From Streptomyces sp. ISL-87 (GTDB lineage Bacteria > Actinomycetota > Actinomycetes > Streptomycetales > Streptomycetaceae): a stretch of 64,000 nucleotides of DNA. How positions within the stretch are numbered: the first letter of the stretch is position 1; each line of letters begins with the position of its first letter. The notes under the pieces are model-generated. The model saw only the letters and a list, made by a program, of their open reading frames with translations, was not told the DNA's origin and ran no database searches. Shown piece by piece: positions 33,721 to 41,390 of this stretch. The position numbers and the translations under genes were made by a program. Location: positions 47,783 to 111,782 of the forward strand of contig NZ_JAGGOY010000034.1 of the NCBI RefSeq assembly GCF_018614095.1. Direction: 5' to 3'.

Positions 33721-36700
33721 ATGCCGCTCGTCGAAACGGAGTGGGGCCTCGTCGTCACGTGGGTGCGTGACTACCTTCTCGACAACGTCGACCCCTTCGG
33801 CGTTCTCGCCCAGAACGGATTCCCCCCGGAGTTCGTCGGCGGCCTCCCCCTGACGAACAAGCCCGGCGATAACGCCCGCGTGCTGGTGCAGGCGACGAGG
33901 CAGGACATCGCGCTCCAGCGTCATCTGCTCGATGTCCTGGTGGGCCTCGATGAACTGCGTTCATTGCCGGCCTTGGTGGAAGCCGAGAGGTTCCAGGCCA
34001 GACTGCACGAGGACGAAGACGTGCACTCCACACAGGACCACTTCCGCGCCAACGTGCTCAGGAACGGCACCGAGGTCTTCATCGACCGCGCGGATCTGCG
34101 CAAGAGCCTGAAGGAATTCCTCGCCGACTCCGAGAAGACCGTGCTGGTGGTCGACGGGGCCCCGGACAGCGGGCGCTCGTACAGCTACAACCTCATCCGC
34201 CACCTCGGCCAGCACTACGGATTCCGCCCGGTGCGGGTGACCCTCTCCCGCACGGCGACGGCCGCCAAGGTGATCCGGCGGCTGGCCGAGTTCGTCGGGG
34301 ACCCGGGCGCCGCGACCGCACCGTTGAATCCGACACAGTTGAACGATCACCTGCCCTCGATCGACGATGCCGTCCACCGGGTCGTCAGCCGGGCGACCGC
34401 CGCGGACGAGCAGTTCTGGCTCGTGCTCGACGAGTGCGACAAACTCGACGCCAATTCCGACGTCTGGGACTGCATCGGACAGCTGGCCCTGGCCATCTAC
34501 GAGCACACGCCGGTACGGGAGGAGACCGCGCCCCGGCTCGTGCTGCTCGGCTACTCGCCGACGATGCGCCAACTCCCGTACGACATACGCAAGAACGAGT
34601 GCCGTGACACGGCGCGTGTCGCCGGGCCGGACGATCTGCGCAGCTTCTTCGGCCAGTTCTTCGCGGAGTCGCCGTCCGCGCCGGACCAGGCGGAGATCGC
34701 CGAGCTGGTCGAGGTGGCCGTCCCCGCCGTCCTCCAGGCGGCGCAAACCCCCGGGGACGACAGCTACATGAGAAAGATCTGCACCGCGGCCGAGGGAACC
34801 GTCCGCGCCTACCGCTCACTCCAGCCGGGCGAGGACTTCGCCACCCGGCTCCGGCAGGACCTGCTCGCCGCGGTGGACGGTCAGCCGGAAGCGATACCGG
34901 ACAGCCGCAGGGCGTACCGTGAGGCGGCCTGCCTGCTCACCGGGTTCGACCCGACGAAGCTGCGGCTGCCGGGGGAGGACCAGCCGAGCGGCGGGGCAGC
35001 CCTGGAACTCGTCCATGACTGCAGCACGGTCAGCATGCGCCCGAGCACCACCTGGGTGCTCAAGCAGGAGGTCCGCGAGACGGCGCTGCGCGGCCTCGCC
35101 GGCCCCCAGGCCGCGCGGCTCGTCCTCGAAGCCAACCGCAGTCAGTTCCCCGAAGGCTGCGGACCGGAACGGATCGCCCTCTCCTACCTCTCGGGCACTC
35201 CGCCGGCACTGGAGCAGCAGGATGCCGACCAACTCGCCGACACCCTCCAGGCGGTGCTGTGGCTGTCGCAGATCCCGCAGATCACCGGGATCCCGGACAG
35301 CGAACACGTCCAGCGGCTGATGGAGCGTGCCAGACTGCTCCAGCCCCTCTGCAGCCTGGTGGAGGGCACGTTCTGCGGTCGCACCAAGGAACTGGCCCAG
35401 CTGCGCGCCTACGTCGGACTGCCCGCCGACCCCGCGCCCGTCCCCCTCCAGCAGGCGAAGGACGGACTCCTGCGCACGGTCACCCGCACCACCGAGCCCC
35501 CGATACTGGTCCATGGACTGGGTGGCATGGGTAAGAGCACGCTGCTCGCCAAGTTCCTCCTCGACAGCCTCGGCGACTTCACCTCCGGCTTCCCCTTCGC
35601 CTACGTCGACTTCGAGCGCCCCACCCTCTCGATCCACGAGCCGATCACCCTGATCGCCGAGATCGCCCGGCAACTCGGCATCCAGTACCCCGGCCACCGC
35701 GGTGCGTTCGACGCGCTGGCCGACGAGTGCGAGGAGACCGCCCGCACCCAGAGGGACGAGCAGAACAGCATCGACGAGCTGTACCAGCTCTCCACCACGC
35801 GCTCGGGAGCCGGGCGCAGCGCCGCCAAGGCGTTCAACACGGCGGCGCGCGGCCGCGAGACGGATCTCGTGGGACGAGTCGCCGGACTCCTGGCGCAGGC
35901 GGTGGCGACCCCGCCCGGCGAAACCGGCCCGCCGCTGGTGATCGTCGTCGACTCGTTCGAGGAGGCCCAGTACCGGGCCTCTCCCGTCGTCGGACGGATG
36001 TGGGCCATCTGGGCGTCCCTGCAACAGGTCTATCCACGCCTGCGGTTCATCGTCGCCGGACGGGCGACGGTGAACCATCCGGGGAGAATCGGGGAACTGC
36101 TGACCATCGAGCTCGGCGATCTCGAACCGGACGCGGCGGTCGACCTCCTGATGTCCTGCGGCGTCGAGAACGCCCGCGTGGCCCGGGCCCTGGCCGACCG
36201 GGTTGGCGGTCACCCGCTCAGCCTGAAACTGGCCGCCCGGGCCGCCGTACTGGCAGGCGGCGAGGCCGATTCGCTGAGCGATCTGGTGGAGAGCCTGCCG
36301 ACCCGGCGCCGGCACTTCTACCGCACGGTGGACCAGATGCTCGTGCAGGGCATCCTGTACGACCGCATCCTCAAACACATCGCCCAGGACGAGGTGCGCG
36401 CACTCGCGCAGGCGGGCCTGGCCCTGCGGACCGTCACCCCCGAGCTGATCAAGGACGTCCTCGCCGAGCCGTGCGGGCTGGAGGTGGACTCGCCGGAGCA
36501 GGCACGCCGGCTCTTCGGACAACTGGCCCGCCTCGACCTGGTCGTGATGGCCGGACCCGACAGCATCCGGCACCGCGCCGACCTCCGCGCCATCATGCTG
36601 CGCCTGTCGGACAAGGCGCGGACCGACCTCATGCGGAGCGTCGGCCAGCGCGCGGTCGAGTACTACGCCGCTCGCGAGGGGCTGGAGGCGCGGGCCGAGG

Positions 36701-37836
36701 AGATCTACCAGCGGCTGCGGCTGAACGAGAACCCCCGCGCCGTGGAGCAGCGCTGGGAGCCCGGCGTCGAACGCTACCTCGACAACGCGGACCAGGACAT
36801 GAGCCCCCGGTCGGCCGCCTTCCTGACCGGGCACCTCGGCGGGCACACACCGGACGAGGTGATGCTCGACGCCGACCAGGAGGACTGGGAGCGGATCGCC
36901 GCCCGCGAGGTCGAGGACCTGCTGGCCCAGGGCTTCACCGACGCGGCCATGGCCCGGCTCTCCGAACGCCGCCCCTGGACACCGGGCAGTCCCCTGCACT
37001 CGCTGCTCGCCGAGACGCTGTCCAGAACCGGACGGCACAAGGAGGCCAGGGAGGCGGCGGAGGAGGCCGTGAACCGCGCGGCGGAGGCGGGCAGCGCCGA
37101 CGCCCAACTCGACCTGCTGCTGCTCTCCGCGCGTCTCGCGGAGGAGGAGGGCGATCTCAAGGAAGCCGAACTCGACCTCCTCGAGGCGGAGGACCTCGCG
37201 GCCGCACTCGGCCGGGACTTCGACGCGATGGGCGCCATGCTGGCCCGGGCGCGGCTGACCGCCGCACCCGACGGCGACTCCGAGATCGACAGGCGACTGG
37301 CCCGGCGGCTGCGGCAGCTGCCCGACGACGCTCTGGCCGAGCAGCCGGCACTGGTACGGGCCGTCGCCGCCGAAGTCTCCCGGCAGGATCCGGCCGCGCT
37401 CGACCACACCCTGGAGGTCGTGGGGCTGCCCACCACCGACGACTCGGTCCTGGAGGCCCTCGCCGAAGCGATCAGCCATGTGGTGGCCAAGCAGCCGCAC
37501 CTGCGCTCCGCCATGAAGAAGATCCTCGAGAACGCCGCCGCCGGGCCTCCGCAGCCGCCACCGCCGCCCGGAGCCGTCGCCGACGACTCCCCGCAGGATG
37601 CCAAGCCCTCCGGCGCCATTCACACCAGCACGAGCGGAATCCTCCGCGAAGCACGCAGCCGCGGCACCCTCGACCGGCTCGCCCGACGGCTGCTCGGGCT
37701 GCACGACCAGAGCGGCGAGCTCGTCTCCGGTGTGGCGGCCGCCATGGGCTCGGGCAACGCCGCCGGACAGGTGCCGCAACCGGCACAGACACCTGCACGG
37801 ACACCAGCCGAAGGGAACGGCCCGAAAGCGGCCTGA
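33721..37836 (+). CDS. STAND-type signal-transduction NTPase with two P-loop modules
   Basis: 1371 residues. Residues 1-95 form a small helical domain (PFGVLAQNGFPPEFVGGLPL) that may be an adaptor like the effector-associated domains. Module one (about 110-330) has a P-loop GAPDSGRS (146-153) and Walker B FWLVLDECDKL. Module two (about 545-900) has FCGRTKEL, P-loop GLGGMGKST (599-607), Walker B LVIVVDSFEEA and a winged-helix/ARC-like part. The C-terminal third (about 960-1290) is TPR-like (HSLLAETLSRTGRHKEAREA). STAND proteins are inactive until a ligand on the repeats triggers ATP-driven oligomerisation. Two NTPase modules in one chain are uncommon. The next gene starts 6 bp after the stop. 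Confidence 0.85.
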   Translation: MPLVETEWGLVVTWVRDYLLDNVDPFGVLAQNGFPPEFVGGLPLTNKPGDNARVLVQATRQDIALQRHLLDVLVGLDELRSLPALVEAERFQARLHEDEDVHSTQDHFRANVLRNGTEVFIDRADLRKSLKEFLADSEKTVLVVDGAPDSGRSYSYNLIRHLGQHYGFRPVRVTLSRTATAAKVIRRLAEFVGDPGAATAPLNPTQLNDHLPSIDDAVHRVVSRATAADEQFWLVLDECDKLDANSDVWDCIGQLALAIYEHTPVREETAPRLVLLGYSPTMRQLPYDIRKNECRDTARVAGPDDLRSFFGQFFAESPSAPDQAEIAELVEVAVPAVLQAAQTPGDDSYMRKICTAAEGTVRAYRSLQPGEDFATRLRQDLLAAVDGQPEAIPDSRRAYREAACLLTGFDPTKLRLPGEDQPSGGAALELVHDCSTVSMRPSTTWVLKQEVRETALRGLAGPQAARLVLEANRSQFPEGCGPERIALSYLSGTPPALEQQDADQLADTLQAVLWLSQIPQITGIPDSEHVQRLMERARLLQPLCSLVEGTFCGRTKELAQLRAYVGLPADPAPVPLQQAKDGLLRTVTRTTEPPILVHGLGGMGKSTLLAKFLLDSLGDFTSGFPFAYVDFERPTLSIHEPITLIAEIARQLGIQYPGHRGAFDALADECEETARTQRDEQNSIDELYQLSTTRSGAGRSAAKAFNTAARGRETDLVGRVAGLLAQAVATPPGETGPPLVIVVDSFEEAQYRASPVVGRMWAIWASLQQVYPRLRFIVAGRATVNHPGRIGELLTIELGDLEPDAAVDLLMSCGVENARVARALADRVGGHPLSLKLAARAAVLAGGEADSLSDLVESLPTRRRHFYRTVDQMLVQGILYDRILKHIAQDEVRALAQAGLALRTVTPELIKDVLAEPCGLEVDSPEQARRLFGQLARLDLVVMAGPDSIRHRADLRAIMLRLSDKARTDLMRSVGQRAVEYYAAREGLEARAEEIYQRLRLNENPRAVEQRWEPGVERYLDNADQDMSPRSAAFLTGHLGGHTPDEVMLDADQEDWERIAAREVEDLLAQGFTDAAMARLSERRPWTPGSPLHSLLAETLSRTGRHKEAREAAEEAVNRAAEAGSADAQLDLLLLSARLAEEEGDLKEAELDLLEAEDLAAALGRDFDAMGAMLARARLTAAPDGDSEIDRRLARRLRQLPDDALAEQPALVRAVAAEVSRQDPAALDHTLEVVGLPTTDDSVLEALAEAISHVVAKQPHLRSAMKKILENAAAGPPQPPPPPGAVADDSPQDAKPSGAIHTSTSGILREARSRGTLDRLARRLLGLHDQSGELVSGVAAAMGSGNAAGQVPQPAQTPARTPAEGNGPKAA

Positions 37837-37842
37837 GCGAGT

Positions 37843-39000
37843 ATGAGCGACGCGTACCTCCCGACCGAAGAAGTCGTCCGCCTGGTCGACGCCGCGCTGG
37901 ACGCCGGGCTGGCCGATCCGATGGTCCGGAAGTTGCTGCTCGACGGCATCCTGCCCAGGTACAAGGGCACGCTGCCGCTCCTCCCGGGCCCCGGCCAGCA
38001 GGTGCATTCGGACCTGAACGAGATGAATCGCGTGGAGCGGCTGATCGACGGCTCGGTCCCGCTGGAGATCTGGCTGCGCAACGCCGTCGCCCAGACCACC
38101 CAAGCGGAACCGCTCGCCGTCTTCCAGCGCGCTCTGGACGCGGTCGCGCGCGACGCCGCCGGTGAGCCCGACGTACCGGCCGGCCTGCCCGCCGGGGAGA
38201 CCAAGGAAGAGATCATCCACCGGGACGACACCGTGCCCTTCGAATTCCTGCGCGGCGGCGAACTCGCGGGCACCTCGGTGGCCCGGATCAAGGTCCCTCC
38301 GTACCAGGCGGGCGCCCCCCTCCAGCCGAACGGCTTCCCGCACTCGGGGACGGGCTGGCTCATCGCCCCGGGTCTGCTGGTCACCAACCACCACGTGGTG
38401 ACAGCCCGGACCCGCAGTGCCACCGAGCGCGGCACGGTGGATCCCGCTGACCTCCAGCTCCAGGTGCAGAACTCCCGGTCGCGCTTCGACTACGGCGCCG
38501 ACGAGACGGAGACCGAGGAGGTGACGGCCAGCGGCCTGGTCGCGTGCGACGAGCAGCTCGACTACGCGATCATGCGGCTCACCGACCAACTGGCGCGCCC
38601 AGCACTGCGGGTGGCCGTCGAGCCGCTGACCGTCACCAGGGAGGAGCCGGTCGCGGTCAACATCATCCAGCACCCCGGTGGGCAGCCCAAGCGGGTCGCC
38701 CTGCGCAACAACCTCGTCTACGAGGCCAACGACCAGGACGTCCGCTATTTCACCGACACCAGGGGCGGCTCCTCGGGATCGCCCGTCTTCACCGATGACT
38801 GGAGAGTGGTCGCACTCCACCGCGGGACGCGGCGCGTCGAGGACGTCAACTTCCAAGGCAAGACCACCGCGTTCGTCAACGTCGGCACCCAGATGAGCAG
38901 CGTCATGCGCCACCTCGCGGAGCACAGTCCCGAGGTCTACCAAGAGGTCACGGCGGCGCAGTCGGGGCTGACGGACAAGAACCAGACGGAGGTGACGTGA
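37843..39000 (+). CDS. EAD1-like adaptor fused to trypsin-like protease
   Basis: 385 residues from ATG 37843. Residues 5-102 resemble effector-associated domain 1 (RKLLLDGILPRYKGTLPLLP, SDLNEMNRVERLIDGSVPLE, WLRNA), a homotypic adaptor found on conflict-system effectors and NTPases. The protease domain (about 140-365) has the triad His184 in LVTNHHVV, Asp240 in QLDYAIM and Ser313 in RGGSSGSPVF. It has no signal peptide, so it is a cytoplasmic protease presumably recruited by the STAND protein through its EAD. The stop is 1 bp from the next start. Confidence 0.86.
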   Translation: MSDAYLPTEEVVRLVDAALDAGLADPMVRKLLLDGILPRYKGTLPLLPGPGQQVHSDLNEMNRVERLIDGSVPLEIWLRNAVAQTTQAEPLAVFQRALDAVARDAAGEPDVPAGLPAGETKEEIIHRDDTVPFEFLRGGELAGTSVARIKVPPYQAGAPLQPNGFPHSGTGWLIAPGLLVTNHHVVTARTRSATERGTVDPADLQLQVQNSRSRFDYGADETETEEVTASGLVACDEQLDYAIMRLTDQLARPALRVAVEPLTVTREEPVAVNIIQHPGGQPKRVALRNNLVYEANDQDVRYFTDTRGGSSGSPVFTDDWRVVALHRGTRRVEDVNFQGKTTAFVNVGTQMSSVMRHLAEHSPEVYQEVTAAQSGLTDKNQTEVT

Positions 39001-39001
39001 G

Positions 39002-40063
39002 ATGCGCAGCGGATCACCAGTGGCAACCGGCCTGGAGGGCGTCTTCGGAGACCTGCAAGAGGTCGCCGAACGCGTACGCAAGGGCCTGGAAGAAGAGATT
39101 CTCGAAACGTCCGAAGAGCTCCCCCCGGGAGAGGCCGCCTCGGCCGGGCAGATCGGCCAGTTCGCCCAGCAGGAGCGGGCGAAGGTACTGAGCGCCGGCG
39201 TCACCGGCTTGGAGAAACTGGCGGCCGGACGCACGGACGAGATCGACGAGGACGAGTACTTCGGCGTGGAGGCGATCGTCCTCCTCGAAGGCAGACCCGC
39301 CATCCTCATCCAGGGCCAGGACTTCCCCTCGCAGCAGGGCGACTGGGCCGTGCTCGACGGCCAGCGGCCGGGCATCCGGGAATCGATCGCACGCGTGGGC
39401 CGGGTGGAGGTCTCGGGGCACGCCAGCCTGGACTGGCTGGGCACCGCCTTCCTCGTCAGCCCCGATGTCGTGATGACGAACCGCCATGTCGCCGCCGAAT
39501 TCACCCGCGCCGACGGCGCCGGCTGGACTTTCCGGGACGGCATGAGCGCCCGCATGGACCTGGCCGAGGAACTCGACGCCGCGCCCGGAGACGGCTCGTT
39601 CGAGTACGAGATCACCGAGGTGGTCGGGATCCATCCCGACGTCGACATGGCCCTCCTGCGCATCGACCCCACCCGAAGCGGCGCGGCGTCGGCGACCCCG
39701 CTCGCCGTGGCGGCCGACCCGCCGGCGGACGTGCCCGGCCGGCCGGTGTACGTGATCGGCTATCCCGCGGCGGACGGCCGCCGCAACGAGCCTGAGGCCA
39801 TGCGCCGGATCTTCATGGACATCTACAACGTGAAGCGCCTCCAGCCCGGTACGACCACCGGGATGGCCTCCGACCGCCTCACCGTGAACCACGACTGCTC
39901 CACGCTCGGCGGCAACAGCGGCTCCCCGGTCTTCGACCTGACCGACCACCGCGTCCTCGGCCTCCACTACGGCGGCCGCTACGGCCTCGGCAACTTCGCG
40001 GTCCCGCTCTGGGAGCTCGTGGACGACCCCCTGCTGCAACGTGCGGAGATCAACTGGGTGTGA
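39002..40063 (+). CDS. Second cytoplasmic trypsin-like protease of the STAND operon
   Basis: 353 residues from ATG 39002. The N-terminal 140 residues are helical and charged (VAERVRKGLEEEILETSEEL) and carry no known domain; EYFGVEAIVLLEGRPAILIQ precedes the protease. The catalytic triad is His162 in MTNRHVA, Asp215 in PDVDMALL and Ser308 in GGNSGSPVFD. There is no export signal. It differs from the EAD-protease in its N-terminus and in the VNHDCST strand, so the two are not a recent duplication. It probably acts on a different target or activates the first. Confidence 0.86.
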   Translation: MRSGSPVATGLEGVFGDLQEVAERVRKGLEEEILETSEELPPGEAASAGQIGQFAQQERAKVLSAGVTGLEKLAAGRTDEIDEDEYFGVEAIVLLEGRPAILIQGQDFPSQQGDWAVLDGQRPGIRESIARVGRVEVSGHASLDWLGTAFLVSPDVVMTNRHVAAEFTRADGAGWTFRDGMSARMDLAEELDAAPGDGSFEYEITEVVGIHPDVDMALLRIDPTRSGAASATPLAVAADPPADVPGRPVYVIGYPAADGRRNEPEAMRRIFMDIYNVKRLQPGTTTGMASDRLTVNHDCSTLGGNSGSPVFDLTDHRVLGLHYGGRYGLGNFAVPLWELVDDPLLQRAEINWV

Positions 40064-40150
40064 GGCGCAGCCGCTCCTGGTCCGGGTGCAGGGGACGGGG
40101 GAAAATCGTGTCGGCGGAGGCGGAGGCGGCGGCGCGGCTACGGTGGGGGC

Positions 40151-40630
40151 GTGTACCAGGACCGCAGGCGGGAGCGCCGGCCCCGCCGACGCGCGCGTGC
40201 GGCGGTGCCGCGGCGACCCGTCGCGCCCTTCAGCGCCGAGGGGGACGGGGTGGTGGTCGTCGGCTATTTCTCCGCGAAGCAGAGGGATTTTGCGGCGCTC
40301 ATGGACGCGGCTGTCGCCGACCTGGCGGCAGAGGGCATCCGGGTGCTGGGGCGATTGGTGCAGCGCCGGGGCGTCTCCGACGGCGGCGCGCGGAAAATGG
40401 ACATGCCGTACTCCTCGCGGACGCTCATCAGCCACGGGAAGGTCCGTTTGGTCGCCGCCGTCTGCGAGGAGACCGGGGCGGACGCGGTGGTCTTCCTGGC
40501 GCCGCTCACGGAGCGGCAACGGCGCCTCCTGACGCAGGCCTTGGGGTGCCCGGCGATCAGTTTGCAGGACGCCCGACCCTCTGCGAATTTTTCACCCAGC
40601 GTCCACGAGAAGTTTCCTACCGACCAGTAG
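40151..40630 (+). CDS. Stand-alone protein resembling the HflX N-terminal domain
   Basis: 159 residues from GTG 40151. The core (VVVVGYFSAKQRDFAALMDA, AEGIRVLGRLVQRRGVSDGG, SHGKVRLVAAVCEETGADAV, PLTERQRRLLTQALGC) follows the pattern of the N-terminal domain of the ribosome-splitting GTPase HflX. No GTPase domain follows. A basic N-terminus (RRRERRPRRRARAAVPRR) suggests RNA or ribosome contact. TACGGT ends 6 nt before GTG, a leaderless arrangement. Its role is unknown; it might bind ribosomes without hydrolysing GTP. Confidence 0.65.
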   Translation: MYQDRRRERRPRRRARAAVPRRPVAPFSAEGDGVVVVGYFSAKQRDFAALMDAAVADLAAEGIRVLGRLVQRRGVSDGGARKMDMPYSSRTLISHGKVRLVAAVCEETGADAVVFLAPLTERQRRLLTQALGCPAISLQDARPSANFSPSVHEKFPTDQ

Positions 40631-40699
40631 ACATGTGGCCGGATCTTGCTGACCCTTAGTCGAGTTCATGCCAACTACGACTGAGGAGTCACCCCCCCC

Positions 40700-41383
40700 A
40701 TGAGCCGAAGCCGTACCAGACGACCGTCTGTCCGTACGGCCGGTGTCGTCGCCGCCGCGACCGCCGTCCTCACCCTCGTCGTGCCGGCGACCGCCGCCCA
40801 GGCCGCCACCGCCCCCGCGCCCTCGCCCGTCACGCAGCCCGCCGCCAACTCCTGGGCCCCCGGCGGCAATGCGGCCATCCAGGGCATCGACTACGGCACC
40901 TGGCAGCGCGATGTCGCATCCGTCATCGACGTGGCCCGCCCCTACGTCGAGAAGCGCATCACGCAGGCCCCCGCCGGTGAGAAGCCGGCCATCGTCCTCG
41001 ACATCGACAACTCGTCGCTGGAGACGGACTTCCACTACTTCTGGACCTTCCCGACCCCGGCGATCGCCAAGGTCCGCGACCTGGTCCAGTACGCCGACTC
41101 CCGAGGCGTGGCGATCTTCTTCGTCACCGCCCGCCCCGGCATCATCTACTCGCTGACGAAGTACAACCTCACCGCGGTCGGCTACCCGGTGACCGGTCTC
41201 TACGTCCGCGATCTGCCCGACCTCTTCGGCGAGGTGAGCGCCTACAAGACCGGCAAGCGCGCCGAGATCGAGGCCCGCGGTTACACGATCATCGCCAACA
41301 TCGGGAACAACGAGAGCGACCTGGCCGGCGGCCACGCCGAGCGGACGTTCAAGCTCCCGGACTACGGCGGCAAGCTCTCCTAG
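40700..41383 (+). CDS. Secreted HAD-family (class B-like) acid phosphatase
   Basis: 227 residues from ATG 40700, with GAGGAG 11 nt upstream. The signal peptide (TAGVVAAATAVLTLVVPATA) is cut near AQAATAP. HAD motif I is IVLDIDNSSLET, motif II FFVTARP, then KTGKR (Lys) and ANIGNNESDLAGG (acidic motif IV). This is the Streptomyces acid-phosphatase type that releases phosphate from organic esters outside the cell. Control by phosphate is plausible, but only a weak PHO-box-like half site (GTTCATGCC) is seen upstream. Confidence 0.88.
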   Translation: MSRSRTRRPSVRTAGVVAAATAVLTLVVPATAAQAATAPAPSPVTQPAANSWAPGGNAAIQGIDYGTWQRDVASVIDVARPYVEKRITQAPAGEKPAIVLDIDNSSLETDFHYFWTFPTPAIAKVRDLVQYADSRGVAIFFVTARPGIIYSLTKYNLTAVGYPVTGLYVRDLPDLFGEVSAYKTGKRAEIEARGYTIIANIGNNESDLAGGHAERTFKLPDYGGKLS

Positions 41384-41390
41384 GCCACAC

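Noticed and set aside
34816..39672. Very long minus-strand open frame (over 1600 codons) across the STAND operon
   Set aside because: It is antisense to four well-supported proteins with catalytic motifs. High GC removes stop codons from antisense frames, and its translation is Gly/Arg/Leu-rich with no domains.
40640..40690. PHO box upstream of the acid phosphatase
   Set aside because: Only one imperfect GTTCATGCC half site is present. PhoP sites need at least two 11-bp direct repeats.
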